Shown one piece after another: positions 41,275-49,510 of a stretch of 64,000 nt of DNA. The position numbers and the translations under genes are program-made. Source of the stretch: Telluribacter humicola. Lineage in GTDB: Bacteria > Bacteroidota > Bacteroidia > Cytophagales > Spirosomataceae. The stretch spans positions 806,001-870,000 of the forward strand of contig NZ_JAFIQT010000002.1 of NCBI RefSeq assembly GCF_017355935.1, in the 5' to 3' direction. How positions within the stretch are numbered: position 1 is the first letter of the stretch; the number at the start of each line of letters is the position of its first letter. A model generated the notes under the pieces. It was not told the origin of the DNA and did not search any database. It worked only from the letters and a program-made list of their open reading frames with translations.

Positions 41275-42135
41275 ATGAGTACAGATACCCAAAAGCCATT
41301 CAGTGGCAAAACCTGCTTTATAGTTACCCCAATCGGGGCCGATGGTAGTGAAACCCGTAAAAAGGCAGAAGGATTGTTTTTGGCCGTTATACAACCTGTT
41401 CTGAACGAACTTGGATTTGAAGCCTATGCGGCGCATCACATCTATCAAAGCGGGTCAATTACCAATCAAGTTATTGAGCGGCTACTTAACAATGATCTGG
41501 TTATTGCGAATCTGACCGACCTAAACCCTAATGTAATGTATGAGTTAGCAGTTAGACACGCGGTTCGTCTACCTGTAGTCGTGCTGGCCGAGAACACTAC
41601 AAAGCTTCCTTTTGATATTCTTACCGAAAGGACTCTGTTCTATGAGAATGATATGTTTGGGGTGGAAGACCTAAAGCCCAGATTAATGAGATCGGTTATT
41701 GAGGCAATGGCAGATAAAGAGGTAGACAATCCAATTTACCGGGTAATCCAGACGAAGATCATAAAAGACTCTATAGATCCGGGTGACATTGATTCAATAC
41801 TTCTAAGTAGGATTGATGATTTAGCCTCACAGGTATCATCCTTATATGCAAGAGGGGTGAATACTGGATCATTTCCAGTAACAGTTAGAGATACCAAATT
41901 TATGTCGGCTATAATTGAATATAACCCCGAACACTTTAAGGATCTAAACGCTCTGGAAGGTTATTTAACTTCTCTTTTTGTAGGCTTTACCGGTGTAAGC
42001 ATCTCCATAATTAATGAAAAATCGGTTAAAGTAGGAATTTCCTTTCAATCAAATGAGGCCAGGGAAATAAGTTATCAAAGACTACGTAGGGACACCATGA
42101 TTTACGTAGGTACAGTGACCTACGAAGCGCCATAA
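41275..42135 (+). CDS. Nucleoside 2-deoxyribosyltransferase-like protein (defence candidate)
   Basis: 286 residues. Residues 12-105 carry CFIVTPIGADGSETRKKAEG, then GSITNQVIERLLNNDLVIAN and LTDLNPNVMYELAVRHA, a pattern of the deoxyribosyltransferase/TIR-like fold (P-I-G, AD/ND-x-VIA(N/D)L, D-x-N-x-NVxYEL). This family appears as sensor or effector domains that cleave or bind nucleotides in anti-phage systems. The C-terminal 150 residues are unfamiliar. It stands alone on the plus strand in a minus-strand region, is visibly AT-richer and has two inverted repeats upstream: a likely acquired moron. The defence role is inferred. Confidence 0.7.
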   Translation: MSTDTQKPFSGKTCFIVTPIGADGSETRKKAEGLFLAVIQPVLNELGFEAYAAHHIYQSGSITNQVIERLLNNDLVIANLTDLNPNVMYELAVRHAVRLPVVVLAENTTKLPFDILTERTLFYENDMFGVEDLKPRLMRSVIEAMADKEVDNPIYRVIQTKIIKDSIDPGDIDSILLSRIDDLASQVSSLYARGVNTGSFPVTVRDTKFMSAIIEYNPEHFKDLNALEGYLTSLFVGFTGVSISIINEKSVKVGISFQSNEAREISYQRLRRDTMIYVGTVTYEAP

Positions 42136-42220
42136 CTATTTACTTTAAGCTACATCCCAATTCCCGAAAAGAATAGCATAGCACCGAAGCAACACCAGGG
42201 CGCTATACTAATTTATAGGT

Positions 42221-42592
42221 TCACCTTGGTACTGTCAGGCTAAGATTACATTTCCGAAGTAGCAAACCACCACTTAGCACGTGATCAAGTGTCGTTTCCT
42301 TGGACCGTAGCTTTAGCACTTCTTTCAAAGCCGGCCGGTACCACTCATAGGTAGGCTCCTGATCAGGGCGTATGTCCTGGTAAAAAGTGGAACGGGCATC
42401 CTTCCCGCAGGTTTCGCACTTTATGAACATAGGCGTAGTGCCTGCGTCCAGATCCTTTGTCTTAGTGATTTGACCGCAGCTGCACAAATAGCAGTTCACA
42501 CGGTTGGTTAAATCTACCTTGTAGTAGTCTTTTGTGGCAACGTCCTGCAAGAGCTTATTATACTCTCTTTCTACTTCTCTTTGGCTTTTCAT
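42221..42592 (-). CDS. Zinc-ribbon hypothetical protein
   Basis: 123 residues. CYLCSCG (about 34-40) and CETCGK (about 59-64) form two zinc knuckles. A conserved-looking YEWYRPALKEVLKLRS follows. Similar small zinc-ribbon proteins are common in phage early regions. Function unknown. Confidence 0.65.
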   Translation of the reverse strand: MKSQREVEREYNKLLQDVATKDYYKVDLTNRVNCYLCSCGQITKTKDLDAGTTPMFIKCETCGKDARSTFYQDIRPDQEPTYEWYRPALKEVLKLRSKETTLDHVLSGGLLLRKCNLSLTVPR

Positions 42593-42630
42593 TGAGTATT
42601 GTGAGTATACGTGGTAGTAATCTTCGGGGC

Positions 42631-42825
42631 TTAATTCAGGTGATACAGAAAGGTAGTAATGGGCGGAATCTGGTAATGACGGTTCGGTTCACCCTGACGG
42701 GGAACGATGATCATTTCGGTTTCCCGTGGGTGGAGCCGGCGTTGGATCAGCATCGCTTCGAAAGAACGGTCACGTAAACGACAATCAGGGGATAGTAGGG
42801 GACGGGCTGTGGGTGTGTTTTCCAT
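42631..42825 (-). CDS. Small hypothetical protein
   Basis: 64 residues if started at ATG 42825 (MENTPTARPLL); an ATG at 42852 would add nine residues but sits within a large hairpin. Ends in ITTFLYHLN. Contains DCRLRDRSFEAMLIQRRL. No family recognised. Confidence 0.45.
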   Translation of the reverse strand: MENTPTARPLLSPDCRLRDRSFEAMLIQRRLHPRETEMIIVPRQGEPNRHYQIPPITTFLYHLN

Positions 42826-42840
42826 CTGAAAGTTAAAATG

Positions 42841-42882
42841 AGTGACCGACATTGATGCGGTCCGCCGCTGCGGTCGGTCACT
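42841..42882. promoter_or_regulatory. Large hairpin with a core repeated near 59.16 kb
   Basis: 10-bp perfect stem AGTGACCGAC/GTCGGTCACT. The inner part (GCGG-T-CCGCCGCTGCGGTCG) recurs at 59159-59178 (without the extra T); both copies lie about 30 bases before a minus-strand start codon. A shorter relative TGACCGC-TGGT-GCGGTCA lies near 55532. Confidence 0.5.
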
Positions 42883-42957
42883 GGATTGAAACTTATTGGT
42901 TTATAGTACTATCAGTTATCTGAATTGATCGTACGGGTAGTCGCTATGTTTAGGAGG

Positions 42958-43356
42958 TCAGAAGTCATCATCTTCCTCCCCAGACTGACTGCTTGATGGA
43001 GTACTGGTATCCTGAGCAGTTTCAGGCAACAGACTGCGCTTGATGATAACCTGACCTGTTCTTTCGAGATTTTGCCTTATCATCTGGTTGGCATCCCAGG
43101 AGGCAATAGGAGCCGCATCAAGATTCTCGGCTTTCCATCGGGCGGTCTGCTCATCACAGAAATCAATGCTGTACACGGCGTTAGAGGTCAGCAGCCTGGT
43201 AAAGGAAGGCTGTTTACTTGTTTCGGGTACGGTTACCCGGATAAAAGACTGACCGCCGATCTGGTATTCATCCAGCATGCCGGCTATCTGTTGATGTCCC
43301 ATCATGGAGACAATGGCCCAGAGGAGTACTGGTGGGGGTGACTGATCTGTGTTCAT
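42958..43356 (-). CDS. Hypothetical protein with acidic tail
   Basis: 132 residues. VLLWAIVSMMGHQQIAGMLD at the N-terminus, then a beta domain (GGQSFIRVTVPETS) and a disordered Ser/Glu/Asp tail (SSSQSGEEDDDF). Not recognised; an acidic C-terminal tail is also seen in ssDNA-binding proteins, but no OB-fold signature is evident. Confidence 0.6.
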   Translation of the reverse strand: MNTDQSPPPVLLWAIVSMMGHQQIAGMLDEYQIGGQSFIRVTVPETSKQPSFTRLLTSNAVYSIDFCDEQTARWKAENLDAAPIASWDANQMIRQNLERTGQVIIKRSLLPETAQDTSTPSSSQSGEEDDDF

Positions 43357-43398
43357 GGAGATTTATTTATGAGTTAGATAGCTTGTTAACTGAGTGAT

Positions 43399-43581
43399 TT
43401 ACGGGCGGTAAAGTGTGCAGCCAATCAGAATATAGAAGGCTATTAGGCATAGTAAAGCATGCCATTCAACTTCATCACTATACTCTTTCCGGGGCTTATC
43501 AATTTTTGAGGATATGTATTCGCTTAGGGTACACATGACCGGAAACAGGAGCATCCACAGTACAAAAGATAGGTTTTCCAT
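43399..43581 (-). CDS. Small two-TM membrane protein
   Basis: 60 residues with hydrophobic segments at about 4-20 and 42-58 and a charged loop (SSKIDKPRKEYSDE). Not recognised. Confidence 0.6.
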   Translation of the reverse strand: MENLSFVLWMLLFPVMCTLSEYISSKIDKPRKEYSDEVEWHALLCLIAFYILIGCTLYRP

Positions 43582-43590
43582 AGAGTTCGG

Positions 43591-44415
43591 TTAGACGGTT
43601 AAACCTTTATCAGGAGTTGATTCTGAAATACTGATTTCAGGGAATTGGCGAACTTTTAGATGATCCAAGTAAGCGGGCCATTCTTCCATGTTACGGCCGT
43701 GGCGGTCTTTTAGCTTCAACTCCTTAGCCAAGTGGGTGCCCAGCTGTTTGACAAAGACTGGGATACCTTCAATTTTGCACTCCTCGACGATTTGTTCGAT
43801 CCATTCGACCTGGCAGGGACGGTAGCGGTAGGCACCCGAGTCGTTGCCAGATTCGCCGCCGACGATCACCCAGTCGATCATATTAAATTCAGGGATATCA
43901 CCCAGGGCGATCGGGCCATGTAGCGGTTCAAGGGACAGGAAAAGGACTGGGACGCACCACCAGTACGGCGTGAGTTGGTCGATCCGATTCACTCCGGACT
44001 CACTACCAATCGAGGTGCCGAGCCAAACGTTATTGAGGAAATTCTTAGCATTTGGATCAAATACGTTTAAATTCTTGGGCAGACAGTCCTTAATCCGCTC
44101 GGGGCGCTTCGTTAGAATCTGGAAAGTATGTTGCGGGCAGCGTTCGATGATATCCCAGGCTTCCTCCCGAAATGGGTCTACCTGTTCGTGAAAGAAGTCA
44201 GTCAGGCTGCTGGTGAATATCTTGCTGGGCTCTTTGATTCGGAGGGGTAGCTTGAAAACCGTTTTGGTCTTTACCACCTCCATCGGGTTGTACCGGGTTT
44301 TGTTGTAGCTATTCCGGTACATATAGCAATACTTACAGTCGGCATCTACCTTCGTGCAACCCTGGGCAACGTTCCAGGTAGCATCTGTCCATTCGATGTT
44401 AGATTCTTTTCCCAT
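43591..44415 (-). CDS. Phage Gp37/Gp68 family (radical-SAM-like, DUF5131)
   Basis: 274 residues from ATG 44415 (MGKESNIEWTDATWN), chosen because AAAGGAGGTGAGC lies just upstream. The N-terminus has NVAQGCTKVDADCKYCYMYR, a C-x7-C-x2-C cluster like radical SAM enzymes, followed by FTSSLTDFFHE and ILTKRPERI, hallmark stretches of the Gp37/Gp68 family. The C-terminus contains GGESGNDSGAYRYRP and PVFVKQLG. These proteins are related to spore photoproduct lyase-like enzymes; the reaction in phages is unknown, perhaps DNA modification or repair. Starts inside the upstream gene's 3' end. Confidence 0.88.
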   Translation of the reverse strand: MGKESNIEWTDATWNVAQGCTKVDADCKYCYMYRNSYNKTRYNPMEVVKTKTVFKLPLRIKEPSKIFTSSLTDFFHEQVDPFREEAWDIIERCPQHTFQILTKRPERIKDCLPKNLNVFDPNAKNFLNNVWLGTSIGSESGVNRIDQLTPYWWCVPVLFLSLEPLHGPIALGDIPEFNMIDWVIVGGESGNDSGAYRYRPCQVEWIEQIVEECKIEGIPVFVKQLGTHLAKELKLKDRHGRNMEEWPAYLDHLKVRQFPEISISESTPDKGLTV

Positions 44416-44839
44416 GGAGCTCACCTCCTTTCGCTGTATAGCCCATTGCATCATAGCCCAGCGCCCGAATCTTATCTGCAACCTGAAAGCAGTTGACCAC
44501 AGCCCGACTGTTATCTATGGTGTAATCTACCGAACCGTTGTAGTTGATGGTTACCATATGGTGTTTGGTGGGATTAGCCGACTCTCCTACAAGTACCAGC
44601 TCGGTGGGTAGAGCATGGACATTGATCTTGGCTTTTGCGCTCTGCTGGGTGATAAGCAGGAACAGCTCCCTACAGTGCTCTACGTTGTGCTGCAGCTTTT
44701 GCAGAGGCTTCATGGGGTATAGGAGGTGGTGCATCTGCCGGGAGGCCATATAGGCATTGTCCGACGTGACGGGTTCAGTAGTATTCAGGCTGCGGATGAC
44801 CTGAATAATCTCTTCAATGGGAGTTATTTCAGCTTTCAT
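44399..44839 (-). CDS. Hypothetical protein
   Basis: 146 residues, helical first half, then a small beta part (MVTINYNGSVDYTIDNSRAV). Not recognised. Overlaps the Gp37/Gp68 start by 17 bases; the Shine-Dalgarno of that gene lies in its 3' end. Confidence 0.65.
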   Translation of the reverse strand: MKAEITPIEEIIQVIRSLNTTEPVTSDNAYMASRQMHHLLYPMKPLQKLQHNVEHCRELFLLITQQSAKAKINVHALPTELVLVGESANPTKHHMVTINYNGSVDYTIDNSRAVVNCFQVADKIRALGYDAMGYTAKGGELHGKRI

Positions 44840-44860
44840 AGTATGTTCGTTTTTTAGGTG

Positions 44861-45085
44861 TTACCTCTTAGGCTTCTGATAAAAATTTACACTGGGTTTG
44901 GTTTCCCCTCTTTTCGCCTTTTTGAGGTCTCCTTTGGTCATAGATGTTACATGATAGAATCCACAGAATTCACAGCAATAGGCCTTTTTGAGGGGCTTAT
45001 TCTTGAGGCCAATCTTGATCTTTCCCAGGGCGGCCTGGGCTTCTAATTGACTTGGGTAGGGCTTTTTCGTACAGTAGTAAGGCAT
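44861..45085 (-). CDS. Small zinc-ribbon protein
   Basis: 74 residues from ATG 45085 (MPYYCTKKPYPSQLEA). A C at residue 5, then CCEFCGFYHVTS near 37-48, gives a C...CxxC-x3-H pattern, a small zinc finger often found in phage proteins. The start lies two bases after the stop of the upstream gene. Confidence 0.65.
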   Translation of the reverse strand: MPYYCTKKPYPSQLEAQAALGKIKIGLKNKPLKKAYCCEFCGFYHVTSMTKGDLKKAKRGETKPSVNFYQKPKR

Positions 45086-45087
45086 GG

Positions 45088-45636
45088 CTAGTAGACTTTT
45101 TGCGTCCAGTGAATAATTCGTCCATCCCATTGGCCGGGCTTGGGCAGAAACCATTCTTCGAACTGATCCAGATTCTCAAATCCATCATTGATGGCGATGG
45201 GCAGTAGCTCCTCCTCGGTACTGTATGGGGTAGCATTGGCAAAGCCAAATCGTACTTCCATGCGTTTATGAGCCTCCCGGGTCATTAGGACCGGTTGGAC
45301 ACGAATACAGGGCATAATGGCAAACTGCCAGGAAAACTTAGTCCGGTTAAACAGCGTAGCGTGGATGACTTTACCGGCCTGCCATCGTCCGTTCTCATCT
45401 CTGCGGAACGTGTGTAGTTTCGGAAGGACATTATCCAGCTTCATATCGGGCCGGTACCTGACTCCCTTATCGGATAGGGGCTTGATCCACTGGCCGTACT
45501 GAATCAGATCATCGCTATACTCATCAAAGCGGTTATCATAGTACGTAGGCTTGGAAGAGGGCAGTGAGGCCATGATCTTCTCTACGAAATGATTGAGCTG
45601 GCCGTCCTTATAATTGGTGCTGAATGGGAGGTTCAT
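45088..45636 (-). CDS. ASCH/PUA-like phage protein
   Basis: 182 residues. Pattern LPKLHTFRRDENGRWQAGK, a middle barrel (FAIMPCIRVQPVLM) and the C-terminal AINDGFENLDQFEEWF and GRIIHWT is typical of a family of phage proteins with an ASCH-like fold in Bacteroidota phages. RNA or modified-base binding is suspected for the fold. Preceded by the strong GAAAGGAGGTGAT ribosome-binding sequence. Confidence 0.7.
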   Translation of the reverse strand: MNLPFSTNYKDGQLNHFVEKIMASLPSSKPTYYDNRFDEYSDDLIQYGQWIKPLSDKGVRYRPDMKLDNVLPKLHTFRRDENGRWQAGKVIHATLFNRTKFSWQFAIMPCIRVQPVLMTREAHKRMEVRFGFANATPYSTEEELLPIAINDGFENLDQFEEWFLPKPGQWDGRIIHWTQKVY

Positions 45637-46235
45637 TGGGCATCACCTCCTTTCTTTTCTATGGCAACAAAGGGACGATTCGTAGCCACAGAGTAAGAGT
45701 TCCATATATCAACAGGATACGCGAAGTAGGCTGAATCTTTGTCTTTATTTAGGCCAACCTCGAACCCTCCTCCCAACCGAGCAATCATATACCCGCAATT
45801 ACTTCCGGTTTCGTCACTTACATCAACCCTTGATTGAGTCAATCCCAGACCTATCTTATTGGACTTGAATCCTTTCTCTGTCTTATACCATATCTTACGA
45901 AATGGAATGGTAAGGTAGAGAGTATCCTTTTGCTCTACTTCCTTTCTAAGCTCCTCCTCAAACTCATCCCAGATTGGAGTAAGTTGTGTTACCAAGTACT
46001 CAACCGATCCCACTAACCCATTATCTAAGGCGTAGCAAATACCATATAATCCCCGATTCAGAATAAAGGAGCAGATGTCCGGATTACAGCCGTCAAAGTA
46101 GCGCTGGAATATCTTGTACTGGGTAGAAACGATCAGCCGCCCTTTGCCTTCGGGCAGCGGCTCGATGTAGATGTTTACCAGGTTGGCTCCATCTTTGAAC
46201 TTGTAAACCTTTACTTGTTTTACTTCTAAATCCAT
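45633..46235 (-). CDS. Hypothetical protein
   Basis: 200 residues from ATG 46235 (MDLEVKQVKVYKFK); an upstream in-frame start would run through the small gene at 46273. Beta-rich first half (IVSTQYKIFQRYFDG) and a C-terminal part with RLGGGFEVGLNKDKDSAYFA. Not recognised. The stop overlaps the next gene start. Confidence 0.6.
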   Translation of the reverse strand: MDLEVKQVKVYKFKDGANLVNIYIEPLPEGKGRLIVSTQYKIFQRYFDGCNPDICSFILNRGLYGICYALDNGLVGSVEYLVTQLTPIWDEFEEELRKEVEQKDTLYLTIPFRKIWYKTEKGFKSNKIGLGLTQSRVDVSDETGSNCGYMIARLGGGFEVGLNKDKDSAYFAYPVDIWNSYSVATNRPFVAIEKKGGDAQ

Positions 46236-46272
46236 AAGAGGTAGTGGGGTTAGTCTTAATGAAACATTGTCC

Positions 46273-46452
46273 CTATGTCCGCCCGTAAAGAGGCGCATTG
46301 TAGTCAAGCCAAAGTTTTCCATGGAAGATCTCGGTCAATGCCTTTGCTTCACTGTAAGTAAGCAGTCGGGTAATCCTGCTATCCTGATAGGTTACACGGT
46401 AGTAGGGATAGCCAAGGAAATGGGCCTCAAACCACATCACAAACCTTTTCAT
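46273..46452 (-). CDS. Small basic/aromatic protein (easily missed gene)
   Basis: 59 residues: MKRFVMWFEAHFLGYPYYRV, ending LDYNAPLYGRT. The ATG at 46452 overlaps the stop of the upstream gene (AATGA) and is preceded by AAAGGAGAGG, identical to the Shine-Dalgarno stretch before the gene at 46449. The first residues resemble phage proteins of the form MWF-x-A-H-FLG-x-P-Y-x-x-V. Function unknown. Confidence 0.65.
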   Translation of the reverse strand: MKRFVMWFEAHFLGYPYYRVTYQDSRITRLLTYSEAKALTEIFHGKLWLDYNAPLYGRT

Positions 46453-46994
46453 TCTTCCTCTCCTTTCTCATCAATCAATTCTATTTGATACGGCCGGTAT
46501 ACGCTACCGTCCCGGATGGTGATGGAGTATATCTGCTTATCTACCTCATCCACGGATTTTAGCCGCTGACTTTTCTTTCTAAGCTGATCCTGCAGTACCA
46601 ATAAAGCCGTGTCCTCTGTACTTGCCATGATTTCAGATTTATAATTAGTACGCTGCTGGCCAGATGCATTAAGGATGCTGTACCGAAATCGAAACAGGTA
46701 CTCAAGGCTGATAATATCCTCTGCACCTACTGGGATGGTTGGCATCAGGCCCAATTCATAGCACTCTGCTATTTCCTTTTCCAGTAGATGACTGTGTACC
46801 TGCCGGTATTGCCTGTTGCTGACCTGTTTGCCTAAACCCATCAGGGAGCGGGCAGTCTGCACAGTTAGGCAATGCTCAATAAATTCAGCATCACGAATAC
46901 TCAGTAGCTTTTCCTCAGTGGTTGTGGTCCCTTCCAGACAGATCTGACGAAGCAGTACCTGTTCTTCCATCCTACGTAGCTGCGTGTTTCTCAT
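46449..46994 (-). CDS. Hypothetical protein
   Basis: 181 residues, mainly helical, acidic end (IDEKGEEE). Contains CLTVQTARSLMGLGKQVSNR. Not recognised. The C-terminal EKGEEE matches the C-terminus of the membrane protein encoded just upstream because both 3' ends carry the next gene's AAAGGAGAGGAAG ribosome-binding sequence. Confidence 0.6.
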   Translation of the reverse strand: MRNTQLRRMEEQVLLRQICLEGTTTTEEKLLSIRDAEFIEHCLTVQTARSLMGLGKQVSNRQYRQVHSHLLEKEIAECYELGLMPTIPVGAEDIISLEYLFRFRYSILNASGQQRTNYKSEIMASTEDTALLVLQDQLRKKSQRLKSVDEVDKQIYSITIRDGSVYRPYQIELIDEKGEEE

Positions 46995-47173
46995 TCTTCC
47001 TCTCCTTTCTCCTTGGATGAGCGGTACATCTCGTAGCCGATATAGGCGGCCAATGCGATAATATCCAGCGGGAACAGCAGCTTGAACAGATAAATGAAGC
47101 CAACCACTACTGCCAGAATAAAAGCGGCCATAATAAGCTCAGTGAGGTACTCAAATAAGATTCTTACTAGCAC
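46991..47173 (-). CDS. Small membrane protein with GTG start
   Basis: 60 residues. GTG start at 47173 supported by AAAGGAGGTGC upstream. One or two TM segments (about 14-48, AAFILAVVVGFIYLFKLLF) and a charged tail (RSSKEKGEEE). Not recognised. Confidence 0.65.
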   Translation of the reverse strand: MLVRILFEYLTELIMAAFILAVVVGFIYLFKLLFPLDIIALAAYIGYEMYRSSKEKGEEE

Positions 47174-47844
47174 AGCGCACCTCCTTTCTGAATGGCTTTA
47201 AAGGTTCTGACCCATACCCAATTATTACGTCCCCAACTACCCTCTCCGTAGATTTCCTCCCAGCGGTGACCGAACTCCACGAATTCAATTGATCGTTCTA
47301 TACTGTCCTTTAACTGTGGCCAATACTTTTTCATGATAGATGATATAAATGGAGCTTCCGCTTTCGCATCCTCGTCTGAAAGTTCCTGTAGTCGTTCTAA
47401 GCGGATATCAGTAATCTCCAGTACCAGTCGGCAGGCTTCGCGGGGCATAGTTTCAGCGTTACGCCAGCCTTTTTCTTTTTGCCCATCTGTACATCCGCCT
47501 ACTGAACTGTTATTAGCCTTATACCAAATACATGGAGTTCCAGATAGTGGTCCAGGGATCCATTCTTGTATCTCCGCACCAGCCCACATAAAATGAAGTG
47601 CGAAGTCCTCCTGTACCCAAAGGGTATCACCTACCTTGTAAGGGCAGTTCTTATTGGTAAAGCGAGTGGCCCAATCCGGATGCCCATCCACTTTAACATA
47701 GTCAGTGTAATCACCAGCGTAGAGGTTTCCATCTACCTCTACATTCCAGATCGGCTGGGGCTCGACTGGTACCCGATCCTGTGTCTTCTGACCGGCCAGA
47801 ATTGCGCGAATCTGCTCAGCAGTATATTGTACAGGGTATTCCAT
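47167..47844 (-). CDS. ASCH-domain phage protein
   Basis: 225 residues. YKVGDTLWVQEDFALHF, MPREACRLVLEITDIRLERL and QELSDEDAKAEA are the standard order of a family of phage ASCH-like proteins, where the loop GD-x-LWV-x-E is diagnostic. The fold binds RNA or modified nucleotides. Preceded by GAAAGGAGGTCTG. Start overlaps the upstream stop (ATGA). Confidence 0.75.
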   Translation of the reverse strand: MEYPVQYTAEQIRAILAGQKTQDRVPVEPQPIWNVEVDGNLYAGDYTDYVKVDGHPDWATRFTNKNCPYKVGDTLWVQEDFALHFMWAGAEIQEWIPGPLSGTPCIWYKANNSSVGGCTDGQKEKGWRNAETMPREACRLVLEITDIRLERLQELSDEDAKAEAPFISSIMKKYWPQLKDSIERSIEFVEFGHRWEEIYGEGSWGRNNWVWVRTFKAIQKGGALC

Positions 47845-48134
47845 TACGACAGACCTCCTTTCTCGGCCAGGTGCATACTACTTAGTTGAGGGGCTATCTC
47901 TTCCAGCTCTACCCACTGCTCTATCTCACCGGTACCTTTGCAGGGGGTACAGGTATTGGAGGGGCGGTTGGGGCCATCCCAGGTAAGGCCCAGCTCCTTC
48001 ATTTTATGGTGCTCCTGTTCCAGCGTTCTGACTCCCACGGTCTTGCTCCACTGCTTAAATTCTTCCCATGCTGGATTATTTGGTTTTCCACTGCCCTGGC
48101 AAGCCGGACAGGTTTGCTTGATATGTACTTTCAT
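47844..48134 (-). CDS. DnaJ-like zinc-finger protein
   Basis: 96 residues from ATG 48134 (MKVHIKQTCPACQGSG). Two CxxCxGxG repeats, CPACQGSGK near residue 9 and CTPCKGTGE near residue 63, as in the zinc-binding domain of DnaJ but without a J domain. Could bind unfolded protein, DNA or RNA. The region between is helical. Confidence 0.75.
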   Translation of the reverse strand: MKVHIKQTCPACQGSGKPNNPAWEEFKQWSKTVGVRTLEQEHHKMKELGLTWDGPNRPSNTCTPCKGTGEIEQWVELEEIAPQLSSMHLAEKGGLS

Positions 48135-48196
48135 GGTGGGGGAATAGATTGGGATAGAGGGAAAGACCTCCGGAGGAAGTGCCCGGAGGTGTAGAA

Positions 48197-48904
48197 TCAG
48201 CACTCAATAATGGCAATGTCCGGTGCTAATTCGCGTATCTCCTTCAATACCTGATCTATCTGTGAATCACGCATCTGCTCAATGATGTCATTGGCCTGGG
48301 GGGAAATGAGCGTACAGCAGAAGTCCGAGGCGCGGATATAAACCTCTACCTCTATGGTCTGCCTATCAGTGCCTTTGAATATAGGGAGGTTTAGCTTAAA
48401 GGCTTCTGGTAGATTGCTTTCAACGATCTGTTGAGTTTTCTCTGAAATGTTACCCCGATTGTCGTCAGACTTTTCTACTTCCTTACTAACCTTTGCCTTG
48501 AAATTCCGTAGATCCGATACCAGTTTACTGGCCACTTCAAAGTTCTCAAAGAATGAGCGGTTCATCTTGAAGAAGTCAGCCATCTCAAAGTGTGACTTAT
48601 ACTTTCCGCTATTAATGCCAAATTCCAGGAATTTTGGGTGATATTCCAACATACCTGTGATCACATCCTGATAATGATCACGCTCTTCAATGAACATCAC
48701 GATAATCATCAGGTGGCGGTCTACCTTTATGTGACAGTGATGCTGGTTGATCAGGCCGATACGCTTTTGCAGCCACACCAGCGGAGTGTCCAATACACCC
48801 TTGAGGACTACCGACTGTGGCTCTTTTAATTCAAGGGCTTTGCCTTCGCGGATGGTAAGGGTATCACCCTCTACCTTAATATCAAAATGGTATTCTGGTT
48901 TCAT
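48197..48904 (-). CDS. Hypothetical early protein, possibly recombination-related
   Basis: 235 residues. N-terminal strands (YHFDIKVEGDTLTIREGKAL), a middle with KVDRHLMIIVMFIEERDHYQ and a long helical part to about 170, then a beta end. The layout reminds me of DUF2303-like phage proteins next to recombination genes, but the match is not firm. Co-transcribed with the gene at 48968. Confidence 0.55.
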   Translation of the reverse strand: MKPEYHFDIKVEGDTLTIREGKALELKEPQSVVLKGVLDTPLVWLQKRIGLINQHHCHIKVDRHLMIIVMFIEERDHYQDVITGMLEYHPKFLEFGINSGKYKSHFEMADFFKMNRSFFENFEVASKLVSDLRNFKAKVSKEVEKSDDNRGNISEKTQQIVESNLPEAFKLNLPIFKGTDRQTIEVEVYIRASDFCCTLISPQANDIIEQMRDSQIDQVLKEIRELAPDIAIIEC

Positions 48905-48967
48905 GAATGGCTTTATTTCAGATGGATGAGTTTATGGATGGTCTGGGTAAAATGGGAGAGGGCCGGA

Positions 48968-49393
48968 TTAGTCGTCGGTACCGGTACGGGTGACTGAGAA
49001 TATGGTTGTCTGCATCTCACCCGGGCGGGCTTGTCTGGATTTGACAAGTACCCCTTTGGCGTTGTAGAAACCTACCATCCGCTCCTTTTCATTTACAAAC
49101 ATGAAGGTGTCCTCTTTGACCTCTACGGACTGCAAACGGATGTTGCTGAGTAGTTCCTTACGACGCGCTTTAACAGGTTCGAGTTGTAGCTTAAACTCCT
49201 CCATCGCTTCCTTTTTGGCCTCCTGGATGTTTTCCATCTCAATGTCCAGCTCAGAGAGTTCATCCTTGAAACCGCTGATTTCTTCGGATTCAAAGGTCTT
49301 CATGTAGGTAGTGGGCTCTACGCGGTCGCAATTATCGCGCAGGTACTTCGAGCGCTCCTCCTCGGGCACGTCGGCAAACAGTTGTTTTTCCAT
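48968..49393 (-). CDS. Coiled-coil hypothetical protein
   Basis: 141 residues. A coiled coil at about 40-90 (EMENIQEAKKEAMEEFKLQL) and a C-terminal beta part (ERMVGFYNAKGVLVKSRQAR). Not recognised. First gene behind the promoter at 49441-49448. Confidence 0.6.
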   Translation of the reverse strand: MEKQLFADVPEEERSKYLRDNCDRVEPTTYMKTFESEEISGFKDELSELDIEMENIQEAKKEAMEEFKLQLEPVKARRKELLSNIRLQSVEVKEDTFMFVNEKERMVGFYNAKGVLVKSRQARPGEMQTTIFSVTRTGTDD

Positions 49394-49440
49394 GGGGTAT
49401 GTTGGTAATAGTGTAAGGGGATGTTTATTTAATTGGCTAT

Positions 49441-49448
49441 CAAAGTTA
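49441..49448 (-). promoter_or_regulatory. Leftward promoter (-7 box)
   Basis: TAACTTTG on the minus strand, same as the terminase promoter box, 48 bases before ATG 49393, in an AT-rich gap (49394-49510). Confidence 0.55.
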
Positions 49449-49510
49449 ATGTTAAAATTAAATAAAACTATAATTATGATAATTTATTGGGCAAAAAAAT
49501 AATCGTAGCG

